Assembly (NCBI GenBank): GCA_003105225.1
Contig: PQAK01000124.1
Span: 1 to 23,136 of the forward strand
Reading direction: 5' to 3'
Length of the DNA: 23,136 bases
Source: Deltaproteobacteria bacterium
Lineage (GTDB): Bacteria > Desulfobacterota > Deferrimicrobia > Deferrimicrobiales > Deferrimicrobiaceae
Made by a program: the position numbers and the translations under genes. Positions 14,515-21,985 of the stretch are shown here, piece after piece (the stretch's first letter is position 1; each line of letters begins with the position of its first letter). Below the pieces are notes generated by a model. That model had not been told where the DNA came from and did not search any database. It worked only from the letters and a program-made list of their open reading frames with translations.

Positions 14515-15768
14515 TTGCGTCTTAGGCGCCCCGATAAAAAAACCTTCCTCACCTTCCTGGCGATCCTGGGCCCGGGGATCATCACCGCATCCGTGGACAA
14601 CGATGCCGGCGGAATCGCCACCTATTCGATCGCGGGCGCGCATTTCGGCTATTCCCTCGTCTGGACGCTTATCCCCATCACGGTCGCGCTCATTGTCGTC
14701 CAGGAGATGGTGGCGCGGATGGGGGTGGTGACCGGAAAGACCCTGGCGGACCTGATCCGGGAGAAGTTCGGCGTCCGGCCGACGTTTTTCCTCCTCTTCG
14801 CCCTATTGATCGCGAACCTCGGCAACACGGTGGCGGAGTTCGCCGGGTGGGCCGCCGCCCTGGAAATCTTCGGCATCAGCCGGTACCTGTCCGTGCCGAT
14901 CGGGGCCGTCGCCGTCTGGTTCCTGGTGGTCAAGGGAACGTACCGGATCGTGGAGAAGATCTTCCTCATCGCGGCCACGATCTATTTCACATATGCGGTT
15001 TCGGCGTGGATGGGACATCCCCCCTGGGGCACGGTCGCCAGGGAACTGGTCACGCCCCATCTCCGGGCGGACGGGGCCTACCTGATGATGCTCATCGGGA
15101 TGGTGGGAACGACGATCGCGCCGTGGATGCAGTTCTACCTGCAGTCGGCGGTCGTGGAAAAGAACGTCCAGGTGGAAGAGTACCGGTATTGCCGCGCGGA
15201 CGTCGTGGCGGGGTGCTTCGTGACCGACATCGTGGCCCTGTCCATCATCGTCGCCTGCGGGGCGACGCTCTTCACCGCGGGGGTCCGGATCGGCGACGCG
15301 AAGGACGCGGCCCTCGCATTGTCGCCGCTTGCCGGGAAATACGCCTCGATCCTGTTCGCCGTCGGCCTTGCCAACGCCTCGCTGTTCGCGGCGTCCATCC
15401 TTCCCCTTGCGACCGCCTATTCCGTCTGCGAGGGAATGGGCTGGGAGTCCGGCATCGACAGGGATTTCCGGACCGCGCCGCATTTCTTCTGGTTGTACAC
15501 GGGACTGATCGTCGCCGGCGCGATCCTGGTCCTGTATCCCGGGGCCCCGCTGATCCTCATCATGTACCTTTCCCAGGTGGTCAACGGCATCCTCCTGCCG
15601 TTCGTCCTCGTCTTCATGCTGAAGCTGATCAACGACCGGGAGCTGATGGGGGAGCACGTCAATTCGAAGGCGTTCAACGGGATCGCATGGACGACCACGG
15701 TCGTCATGATCGTCCTGACCGCCTTCCTGGTCGTCGTGACGATCTTCCCGGGCCTGTCTTCGGGGTAA
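14515..15768 (+). CDS. Divergent NRAMP-family divalent metal transporter (possibly magnesium type)
   Basis: A 417-residue protein with about 11 membrane helices, from a TTG at 14515 with AAAGGGGA 6-7 bases upstream; no ATG is available in frame. TM1 reads GPGIITASVDNDAGGIATYS: the usual DPGN becomes DAGG, keeping Asp30 but losing Pro and the Asn ligand. TM6 reads GTTIAPWMQFYLQSA where canonical members have GA-x-VMPHN: the metal-binding Met is Ala202 and the His is Trp204. Loss of the soft Met ligand is characteristic of NRAMP-related magnesium transporters. A proton-coupled Mn/Fe role is therefore doubtful. The gene is tail-to-tail, with a 3-bp gap, to a soluble protein carrying the Mg-sensing MgtE_N and CBS domains, which strengthens a magnesium hypothesis. 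Confidence 0.88.
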   Translation: MRLRRPDKKTFLTFLAILGPGIITASVDNDAGGIATYSIAGAHFGYSLVWTLIPITVALIVVQEMVARMGVVTGKTLADLIREKFGVRPTFFLLFALLIANLGNTVAEFAGWAAALEIFGISRYLSVPIGAVAVWFLVVKGTYRIVEKIFLIAATIYFTYAVSAWMGHPPWGTVARELVTPHLRADGAYLMMLIGMVGTTIAPWMQFYLQSAVVEKNVQVEEYRYCRADVVAGCFVTDIVALSIIVACGATLFTAGVRIGDAKDAALALSPLAGKYASILFAVGLANASLFAASILPLATAYSVCEGMGWESGIDRDFRTAPHFFWLYTGLIVAGAILVLYPGAPLILIMYLSQVVNGILLPFVLVFMLKLINDRELMGEHVNSKAFNGIAWTTTVVMIVLTAFLVVVTIFPGLSSG

Positions 15769-15771
15769 GGT

Positions 15772-17031
15772 TCACATCTTCCGGCGTTTTTTCCTCGAAG
15801 CGGGGGGCAGGAGCAGGTCGACCACGTCGTCGACCGTGACGACTCCCAGCAGGCAGCTCTCCTCGTCCACCACCGGGAGGGCAAGGAGGTTGTACTTCGA
15901 GATCAGCTCGGCCACCGTCTCCTGGCCGGCGTCCGCGGGCACGGTGATGAGCTTCTTGTGCATGACCTCGCTGATGGGCCTGCCCGGATCCTCCAGGAGG
16001 AGGTCGCGCAATCCCAGGACCCCCAGCAGCTTCTCCCCCTCGACGACGTAGATGTAGTAATACGCCTCGAGCTCGGTCGCGTCCTTCCGGAACCTCTCCA
16101 TCGCCTCCCCGACGGTGATTCCCGGAGGATAGGCCAGGTATTCGTTGATCATGAGGCCCCCGGCGGTGTCCTCCTCGTGGGCGAGCAGCTCGTGGATGTC
16201 CTCGGCCTCCTCCTTCTCCATGAGGCCCAGGAGCTCCTGCGCCTTCTCCGCGGGAAGGTCGGCGATGACGTCGGCCGCCTCGTCCGGGGGCATCCGCTCG
16301 ATGACGTCGGCCGCCTGCTCCTTGTCCATGTCGGTGATGAGGTCGGCCTGCACTTCCGGCTCCAGCTCGTGGAGCGCTTCCGCCGCGGTTTCCAGGTCGA
16401 GCTTTTCGAAGAACCCCTTCCGCTCGTCGGGGGACATCCCGCTGATGATCTGGGCGATGTCCGCCGGGTGGATCCTGGAGAGGGCATCCCGCGAAACGGA
16501 CAGGGTCAACCGGTCGAGCTTGGTTTCCAGCGGCTGGATGAACTCCCACGAGATGAGCTGATGGCGCAGGGGGTGGCGGATCGCCTCGAAAAATGCGTCG
16601 CCGCGCCGCTCCACTCCCAGGCGCCGGAGGATCCCCCGGACCCCCACGTCGACGTCCGTGACGCAGGCCGCGCCGCCTTCCTCGGTCAGCTTGACATCGT
16701 TGACCCGGACGACCTTGGCGCCGTTGATGTCGACGATCTGCTTGTCGAGGATGTCGTTCCGGATGAGGAGCAGTTCGTGGGAGGGCTGGAACTCCGAGAG
16801 ATCGGATTCCCGCTTCCTGGAGGAGATGATGCGCCGGTTGAAGATGTTCAGGTCCGACCAGGGCAGGAACCACGTCTTCTTCTTTTTCTCGAGGACCAGT
16901 CCTGCCGCCCTGGGAAACGGGGATCCCCCTTCGACCGCGATGTCCCGCACCTTCCCGATCTCCTCGCCCAGCGGGTCGAGGACCGCCTTGCCCAGGACGT
17001 CCGCGACGAACACCTCCCCGATCAGGGTCAT
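15772..17031 (-). CDS. Soluble PRC-barrel / MgtE_N / CBS-pair protein
   Basis: A 419-residue cytoplasmic protein from the ATG at 17031. Two PRC-barrel-like segments (about 5-75, LGKAVLDPLGEEIGKVRDI; and about 90-140, ILDKQIVDINGAKVVRVNDV) are followed by an MgtE_N superhelical domain (about 185-290, with repeats such as MPPDEAADVIADLPAEKAQE) and two CBS domains (about 295-350 and 355-408, LPVVDEESCLLGVVTVDDVV). It ends in a basic KKRRKM tail. The MgtE channel domain is absent, so it cannot transport by itself. In MgtE the N and CBS domains bind magnesium and gate the channel. Here they may sense magnesium or a nucleotide and act on the convergent NRAMP-type transporter. Alternatively it is a general regulator of unknown target. 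Confidence 0.88.
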   Translation of the reverse strand: MTLIGEVFVADVLGKAVLDPLGEEIGKVRDIAVEGGSPFPRAAGLVLEKKKKTWFLPWSDLNIFNRRIISSRKRESDLSEFQPSHELLLIRNDILDKQIVDINGAKVVRVNDVKLTEEGGAACVTDVDVGVRGILRRLGVERRGDAFFEAIRHPLRHQLISWEFIQPLETKLDRLTLSVSRDALSRIHPADIAQIISGMSPDERKGFFEKLDLETAAEALHELEPEVQADLITDMDKEQAADVIERMPPDEAADVIADLPAEKAQELLGLMEKEEAEDIHELLAHEEDTAGGLMINEYLAYPPGITVGEAMERFRKDATELEAYYYIYVVEGEKLLGVLGLRDLLLEDPGRPISEVMHKKLITVPADAGQETVAELISKYNLLALPVVDEESCLLGVVTVDDVVDLLLPPASRKKRRKM

Positions 17032-17192
17032 CTTCTGAACTCCCTTCGCGTTCGCCGGATACCGGCTCCAGTTTACGTTTCCTGTTTGAGGCAGGTCAAG
17101 GAATGGGGAGGGAGTGGTGATACAGTAGACGGGAGTCCGGAAGGCGGATTTCCGTGCCGGCCGGTGAATTCACCGTGAAGGAACACCGACGA

Positions 17193-18272
17193 ATGCCCGA
17201 GCCTGCCGCAACGCCGAAGGCCCCGGCCGCCGCCACGCCCGCGGTAGCGCCCGGTTCAAAGTGGCGCAACCCCTATAAAATCCTGCCCAAGGTCCGATGG
17301 CTGGTCCAGGGGGCGTTCGTCCTTTTTTTCGTGCTGGTGGGGATCGAGTTCCACGAGTTCTACCGGCAGGCCGTCTCCGGCGGGCCCGTCACGGCGCATC
17401 GTCCCCCCGCGGTGGAGGCGTTCCTCCCGCTGAGCGCCCTGATGGGGCTCAAGCGGTTTCTCCTCACCGGGAATTATGACGAGATCCACCCGGCGGGGCT
17501 CACCATCCTCATCGCGGCCATCCTGTCCTCCTTCCTGGCGCGGAAAGTCTTCTGCTCGTGGGTGTGCCCCGTCGGGGGGATCTCCCGGGCGCTCGAATGG
17601 ATCGGGAAGAAGACGCTCTGGAAACGCGGGAAGCGGGTACCCGTGGTGAACCGGGGCGTGGACCTTGCGCTCTCATCACTGAAATACCTGCTCCTGGCCT
17701 TTTTCTTCTGGGCGATCGTGATCGGCATGGACAAGGTGGCGATCTACAAGTTCATGAACTCCACGTACAACCATGCCGCGGACGCCAAGATGCTCCTCTT
17801 CTTCACGGAGATATCGCGGACCGCGGCGATCGTCCTGATCGTCCTGTCGGCGCTCTCCGTCGTCGTCAAGAACTTCTGGTGCAGGTACCTGTGCCCGTAC
17901 GGCGCATTGCTGGGACTGGTCAGCTGGGCATCGCCGCAACGGGTCGTTCGGGACGCCGGAAGCTGCACGGACTGCAAGGCGTGCACCCGGGCCTGCCCCG
18001 TGGAGATCGCCGTCCATAAAAAGCCATCCGTCCGGACGCCGGAGTGCACCGGCTGCATGTCGTGCGTCGCCGCATGCCCGGTGGAGGATTGCCTGACGGT
18101 CACGAAAAAGGGGCGCAGCTCCTGGTCCCCCTGGTACCTCCCGGTCGCCGGGCTGGGCACGATCTTCATGCTCTGGGCGATCGCCAGGGTCACCGGGCAC
18201 TGGCACACCGATCTTTCGCTGCAAACGCTTGTCGAAGCCTACCGTCAGGCGAACACGCTCCTCCACCCCTAA
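17193..18272 (+). CDS. Membrane-bound 4Fe-4S ferredoxin-type protein (NosR/NapH/CcoG-like)
   Basis: A 359-residue membrane protein from the ATG at 17193 (AAGGA about 10 bases upstream); a GTG at 17154 is an alternative. A Pro/Ala-rich N-tail leads into TM1 (about 38-52). Two CxxxCP motifs at cytoplasmic helix ends follow: FCSWVCPVGG (Cys121, Cys125) and WCRYLCPYGALL (Cys230, Cys234), as in NosR, NapH and RdxA. Two classic 4Fe-4S motifs come next, CTDCKACTRACP (258-268) and CTGCMSCVAACP (285-295), then a final TM. Such proteins pass electrons from the quinone pool to periplasmic or assembly partners. No reductase partner is adjacent, so the electron acceptor is unknown. It is monocistronic, divergent from the MgtE_N/CBS gene. 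Confidence 0.9.
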   Translation: MPEPAATPKAPAAATPAVAPGSKWRNPYKILPKVRWLVQGAFVLFFVLVGIEFHEFYRQAVSGGPVTAHRPPAVEAFLPLSALMGLKRFLLTGNYDEIHPAGLTILIAAILSSFLARKVFCSWVCPVGGISRALEWIGKKTLWKRGKRVPVVNRGVDLALSSLKYLLLAFFFWAIVIGMDKVAIYKFMNSTYNHAADAKMLLFFTEISRTAAIVLIVLSALSVVVKNFWCRYLCPYGALLGLVSWASPQRVVRDAGSCTDCKACTRACPVEIAVHKKPSVRTPECTGCMSCVAACPVEDCLTVTKKGRSSWSPWYLPVAGLGTIFMLWAIARVTGHWHTDLSLQTLVEAYRQANTLLHP

Positions 18273-18338
18273 AACCCGCGCCTGGAATTTCATTCCGCGT
18301 TCGACCGGCCTTCGAATCCAGAGCCGGGATCCTTCCGC

Positions 18339-18653
18339 CTACTTGACGACAATGTTGTTCCTGACACCCGTCACGCCTTTCACGTTTCGCGCGACTTCGC
18401 CCGCCTTCTCCTTTTCCGCGGAGGAGGAGACGAAACCGCTCAACTGGACGACCCCCTTGAAGGTCTCCACGCTGATCTCGCGGGCCTTCGTGCCCGGATC
18501 GGATACCAGCGCGGCCTTGACCTTCGAGGTGATGACCGAATCGTCGACATATTCTCCGGAGCTTTCCTTCGTGCGGGTGCCGGCGCAGCCCGCCAGGGCC
18601 ACGATCAGCGCAATGCACACCAGGTATTTCATCGCGTTTCCGATATCCCTCAT
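18339..18653 (-). CDS. BON-domain lipoprotein
   Basis: A 104-residue protein from the ATG at 18653, with AAGGAGG 7 bases upstream; an in-frame ATG at 18632 would also leave the signal peptide intact. The signal YLVCIALIVALAGCAG contains the lipobox LAGC (Cys23). The rest is one BON domain (about 36-103): DDSVITSKVKAALVSDPGTK, ISVETFKGVVQLSGFVSSSA, VKGVTGVRNNIVV. BON domains (OsmY, DolP) bind membrane phospholipids and help keep the outer membrane intact. It is a single gene; the long leader region upstream suggests stress control, but no specific site was identified. Confidence 0.9.
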   Translation of the reverse strand: MRDIGNAMKYLVCIALIVALAGCAGTRTKESSGEYVDDSVITSKVKAALVSDPGTKAREISVETFKGVVQLSGFVSSSAEKEKAGEVARNVKGVTGVRNNIVVK

Positions 18654-18901
18654 GGCAAGTCCTCCTTGGAAATTTTCAGGGGACAATATCGGCCCCTTCG
18701 TTTCAGCAGGCTCACGGCTGGCAACAAGGCGCCTGGACGCGCGCCGCAGATTAACCTGCCCTATTCGTTTATAGATATGCAGGAAACCGAAAATGGTTCG
18801 GGAACTGCGCCGGGATGGCACCGGCCGATGTGGAAATATTCTCCGTAAAAATTCGACCCATGGCATATCCCCGTGATTATTCCGTTTTGTTTCTCCTGTA
18901 A

Positions 18902-18917
18902 TATCAGCATCTTGATA
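18902..18917. promoter_or_regulatory. Possible activator site upstream of the ABC transporter promoter
   Basis: TATCA-GCATCT-TGATA is a perfect 5-bp dyad ending 26 bp upstream of the -35 element, centred near -68. Position and AT-rich symmetry fit a LysR-type activator such as CysB, but no regulator gene is nearby and a short dyad can arise by chance. Confidence 0.3.
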
Positions 18918-18943
18918 ATGGAATGACGGTGGGTATTTTTTAC

Positions 18944-18970
18944 TTGACATCGCAGGGAGCCAACTATAAT
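18944..18970 (+). promoter_or_regulatory. Sigma-70 promoter of the ABC transporter / siroheme operon
   Basis: Consensus TTGACA (18944-18949) and TATAAT (18965-18970) are separated by 15 bp, shorter than the optimal 17. Transcription would start near 18977, leaving a leader of about 94 bases before the binding-protein ATG. Perfect hexamers with a poor spacer suggest a promoter that may need activation. Confidence 0.65.
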
Positions 18971-18982
18971 CTACTTTACCAA

Positions 18983-19042
18983 TAGGGTTTATATTGTTTA
19001 ATCTCCCGGCCGCAAGGGATTTTTTTACAGATATAAACCCTA
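18983..19042 (+). repeat. Perfect 12-bp inverted repeat in the leader, with terminator-like inner hairpin
   Basis: TAGGGTTTATAT (18983-18994) is repeated as its exact reverse complement ATATAAACCCTA (19031-19042), 36 bases apart. The spacer holds AATCTCCC and GGGATT around GGCCGCAA, followed by seven T, resembling a weak intrinsic terminator. It lies between the predicted transcription start and the ribosome binding site. It could be a regulatory RNA structure or a pair of protein sites in opposite orientation. No known riboswitch was recognised. Confidence 0.6.
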
Positions 19043-19070
19043 CAAATAACATGTTTCCAGTGGAGGCAGT

Positions 19071-20054
19071 ATGAAAAGGATGATCGTTTTCCTCCTGGCA
19101 ATGGTGGTCCTGGCGACAACGGCGAATGCGGAACCGGTCCGGCTGGCCATCCATTCCTGCTGCGTCACGGAGGATGCGACGACCCGGGAGATCCTTCCGG
19201 CGTTCAAGAAGTACTACAAGGAAAAATTCGGGAAAGAGGTGGAGATCAGCGCATCGTTCGCCGGCTCGGGGACGCTCAAGAACCAGATCCTTGGCGGGGC
19301 CCCGGTGCAGGTGGCGATATTCTCCTCGGAGCTCTACCTGGACCAGTTGAAGGATAAGGGCCTGATCTCCTCCGACTGGAGAAAGAACCCCAACAAGGGC
19401 TCCGTGATCAAGTCGGTCATCGTCTTCGTTACGAGGAAGGACAACCCGAAAGGGCTGCGAACCTATCAGGACCTGGCCCGGCCGGGAATCAAGGTGCTTC
19501 ACGCGAGTCCCGATACTTCGGGCGGCGCCCAGTGGGCGATCTTCGCGATCTATGGAGCAGGAGCAGATCTTTCGAACCTCACCTTCACCCCCGAGGACGG
19601 AGGGGTGAAGCTCCTCTCGGCCGTCGGGAAGAACGTCATCGCCCAGCCTGAGTCCGCCCGCCAGACCTTTGTCCAGTTCGACGCGGGATTCGGCGACGCC
19701 ATCGTGACCTACGAGAACGAGGCGCTGCTGGAGAAGGCCAAGGGGCGCGACTACGCGGTCTCCGTGCCGAGGAAGACGATCGAGACCGAGTGGAAGGTCG
19801 CCCGGATCGACAGGAACATTCGCCCGGCGCAAGAACACGCCGTCACCGAGTTCATCAAGTTCCTGTATACCGCGGAAGCGCAGCGCGCGTACGCGAAGTA
19901 CGGTTTCCGTCCGGTGGACGCCCGAGTGGAGAAGGAGTTCCATGCGAAATACGCGAAGGTGGCCGATCCGTTCACGGTGGACGACCTTGGCGGGTGGCAG
20001 AAGGCCAGGAAAAACGTGATCGAAAACGCATGGAAGAAGACGCAACAGAAGTAG
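19071..20054 (+). CDS. sbp: Sulfate-family ABC transporter periplasmic binding protein, divergent ligand site
   Basis: A 327-residue protein with signal peptide MKRMIVFLLAMVVLATTANA (cleavage after Ala20) and a ribosome binding site GGAGG. The fold and motifs follow the Sbp/CysP family: FAGSGTLKNQILGGAPVQVA, VIVFVTRKDNPKG, DLARPGIKVLHASPDTSGGA (Ser150-Gly-Gly of the oxyanion site), and FGDAIVTYENEA. In sulfate-binding protein the last motif is WENEA, and its Trp donates a hydrogen bond to sulfate; here it is Tyr214. The N-terminal loop, usually SYDPTREL, reads HSCCVTEDATTRE with two adjacent Cys. It binds an oxyanion in the periplasm and delivers it to the permease encoded 2 bp downstream. 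Sulfate is the default; another oxyanion is possible. Confidence 0.85.
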   Translation: MKRMIVFLLAMVVLATTANAEPVRLAIHSCCVTEDATTREILPAFKKYYKEKFGKEVEISASFAGSGTLKNQILGGAPVQVAIFSSELYLDQLKDKGLISSDWRKNPNKGSVIKSVIVFVTRKDNPKGLRTYQDLARPGIKVLHASPDTSGGAQWAIFAIYGAGADLSNLTFTPEDGGVKLLSAVGKNVIAQPESARQTFVQFDAGFGDAIVTYENEALLEKAKGRDYAVSVPRKTIETEWKVARIDRNIRPAQEHAVTEFIKFLYTAEAQRAYAKYGFRPVDARVEKEFHAKYAKVADPFTVDDLGGWQKARKNVIENAWKKTQQK

Positions 20055-20056
20055 GC

Positions 20057-20893
20057 ATGGACCCGGGCCGGTTCCGGAATCTCGACGCCCTCGTGCGGTG
20101 GTCGGTGTTCGCCGCCGCAATCGGGCTGTTTTTCCTGCTCATCCTCCTGCCGCTGGTATCGCTCAACGGGTACGCGGTTCGGGAAGGGTTCGGGATCTTC
20201 TGGAGCCGGCTCCGGGAGCCGGGCGCCCTCGGGGCGCTCCGGCTGACGGCGGCGGTCGCGCTGGCGACCACGGCGGTAAACAGCGTGATCGGGACGGCCA
20301 TGGCCTTCGTCCTTACCCGCTACCGGTTCCCGGGGAGACGGGCGATCAACGCGCTTGTCGACATCCCGCTGGCCATCCCCACGGTGGTCACCGGCTTCGC
20401 GCTGCTCCTCCTGTACGGCCCGATGGGCGTACTCGGCAAATTTCTCGGCGAGCGCGAGATCCAGGTGATGTTCTCCTTCCCCGGGCTGCTCCTGGGCCAT
20501 GTCTTCGTCACATTTCCGTTCATGGTCCGGGCCGTGGGCGCGGTTCTCGAGTCGGCGCCGCGTTCCGCGGAGGATGCCGCACGCACGCTCGGCGCGAAGG
20601 AATGGCAGCTGTTTTTCCTCGTCACGCTTCCTTCCATCAAGGAAGGCCTCGTCGCCGGCTCGTTTCTCACCTTCTCCCGTTCGCTCGGGGAGTTCGGCGC
20701 GTCCATCATGGTTTCGGGAAACCTCGTGGGGAGGACACAGACCGCGCCGCTGTACATCTTTTCCCGGTTCAACACGGGCGACGTCGAGGGAGCCTCCGCC
20801 ATCGCGATCCTGTTGGCGCTCGCATCCTTCCTCATCCTCCTCCTCCTCCAGTTCGTGCAGACGGGGCGGGGAGTCCATGAGGGAATCGCATGA
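20057..20893 (+). CDS. cysT: Sulfate-type ABC transporter permease (CysT-like)
   Basis: A 278-residue inner-membrane permease with six likely helices and the EAA-type loop AARTLGAKEWQLFFLVTLPS, which docks on the ATPase. ALVDIPLAIPTVVTGFALLL and TFSRSLGEFGASIMVSGN match CysT/ModB-type permeases. The start at 20057 lies 2 bp after the binding-protein stop; an upstream in-frame ATG at 20030 would overlap that gene. Only one permease is present, whereas classical sulfate transporters use the CysT-CysW pair, so this one probably works as a homodimer, as ModB does. It overlaps the ATPase gene by 4 bp (ATGA). Confidence 0.88.
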   Translation: MDPGRFRNLDALVRWSVFAAAIGLFFLLILLPLVSLNGYAVREGFGIFWSRLREPGALGALRLTAAVALATTAVNSVIGTAMAFVLTRYRFPGRRAINALVDIPLAIPTVVTGFALLLLYGPMGVLGKFLGEREIQVMFSFPGLLLGHVFVTFPFMVRAVGAVLESAPRSAEDAARTLGAKEWQLFFLVTLPSIKEGLVAGSFLTFSRSLGEFGASIMVSGNLVGRTQTAPLYIFSRFNTGDVEGASAIAILLALASFLILLLLQFVQTGRGVHEGIA

Positions 20894-21978
20894 CCCCCCA
20901 CCTGGCGGCCGAAGGCATCCGGAAATCGTTCGGAAGGAAGCCGGTTCTCGACGGCGTGTCGATTACCGTCGGAACCGGAGAGATGATGGCGCTCCTGGGG
21001 CCGAGCGGATGCGGCAAATCCACCCTTCTTCGGATCGTCGCCGGTCTGATCCCCAAGGATGCCGGGGCCATCCGCATCGCCGGCAGGGACATGGAGAGCG
21101 TGCCGGCGCGGCAGCGGGGGGTCGGGTTCGTCTTCCAGGATTACGCTCTCTTCCCCCGGATGACGGTACGGGAAAACGTGGCTTTCGGACTACGGGTCCG
21201 CGGCGTGGAGGCCCTGGAGCGAAGCCGGAAAGCGGGGGAGATTCTCGATCTCGTGGGACTTTCCGAAGAGGCGAACCGCCCGGTGGACCGGCTCTCCGGG
21301 GGACAGCGTCAGCGGGTCGCCCTGGCGCGCGCGCTCGCCATGGAACCTTCCCTTCTGCTCCTGGACGAGCCGCTGTCGGCGCTCGATGTAAAGGTCAGGG
21401 AACGGCTTCGCCGCGAGATCAAGGCGGTCCAGAAAAAGGTCGGCATCACGGCCCTGGTCGTCACCCACGACCAGGAGGAGGCGATGGAGCTGGGGGACCG
21501 GATCGCGGTGATGAACGAGGGGCGGATCGAGCAGGTCGCCACTCCCAGGGAAGTCTACCAGGAGCCCGCCACGGAGTTCGTCGCGAGGTTCGTCGGAGAG
21601 GTGAACGTGCTGCCGGGCCAGATGTACCACGGCTACGCCTACTCGGGAAGCCTCGCCATCCGGATGGCCGAAAACCAACCGCTTCGCGACGGAAGCTCGG
21701 TCAAGGTGATCCTGCGCCCGGAAGACATCTCCCTCCACCCCGCAGGCACCGCGGAAGCGGGGCAGTCGCAAGCCGATGTCGGATCCGTCTCCTTCCAGGG
21801 GACGCACCTGCGCGTGGAGCTTGCGACGGAAGAGGGATATCCGCTGACGGCGCTCCTCCTGCGCAGTCACCCGATGGCCGGGAAGATCGCGGAGGGAGAT
21901 GCGGTCCGGGTGGAGGCGCTCCGGGGCAGCGTCCTGCCGGACCCCTTCGGGAAAAAAGAGCCGGAATACTACCTGTGA
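20890..21978 (+). CDS. cysA: Sulfate/oxyanion ABC transporter ATP-binding protein (CysA-like)
   Basis: A 362-residue ATPase. Walker A LLGPSGCGKST (about 35-45), Q-loop FVFQDYALFPRMTV (Gln83), signature LSGGQRQRVALARALA (135-150), Walker B LLLLDEPLSALD (155-166) and H-loop VVTHDQEEAMELGD (His193) are intact. The C-terminal third (about 235-362) is a TOBE-type regulatory domain (VNVLPGQM..., VILRPEDISLHP), the hallmark of the CysA/PotA group. It powers oxyanion import with the permease whose gene it overlaps by four bases. The ribosome binding site lies within the permease end (GAGGGAATCGC), supporting coupled translation. Confidence 0.92.
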   Translation: MTPHLAAEGIRKSFGRKPVLDGVSITVGTGEMMALLGPSGCGKSTLLRIVAGLIPKDAGAIRIAGRDMESVPARQRGVGFVFQDYALFPRMTVRENVAFGLRVRGVEALERSRKAGEILDLVGLSEEANRPVDRLSGGQRQRVALARALAMEPSLLLLDEPLSALDVKVRERLRREIKAVQKKVGITALVVTHDQEEAMELGDRIAVMNEGRIEQVATPREVYQEPATEFVARFVGEVNVLPGQMYHGYAYSGSLAIRMAENQPLRDGSSVKVILRPEDISLHPAGTAEAGQSQADVGSVSFQGTHLRVELATEEGYPLTALLLRSHPMAGKIAEGDAVRVEALRGSVLPDPFGKKEPEYYL

Positions 21979-21985
21979 GGATGCG

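Larger units (their letters stand above)
18654..19070. other. 417-bp intergenic control region
   Basis: This is the only long non-coding stretch and is clearly more AT-rich from about 18760 on. It serves the BON lipoprotein to the left and the ABC transporter to the right. Small dyads occur at 18749-18785 (CCTGC...GCAGG enclosing CTAT...ATAG) and at 18788-18802 (CCGAA-AATGG-TTCGG), besides the elements listed separately. No tRNA, known riboswitch class or short ORF with a good ribosome binding site was recognised. Confidence 0.6.

Noticed and set aside
18290..18335. Dyads (TTCGA...TCGAA, CTGGA...TCCAG) between the convergent ferredoxin and BON genes as a terminator
   Set aside because: Arms are only 5 bp, imperfectly extended and without a T tract; too weak to call.
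18654..18940. Possible riboswitch or small RNA upstream of the BON gene
   Set aside because: Small hairpins exist, but no match to a remembered riboswitch consensus was seen and the stems are short.
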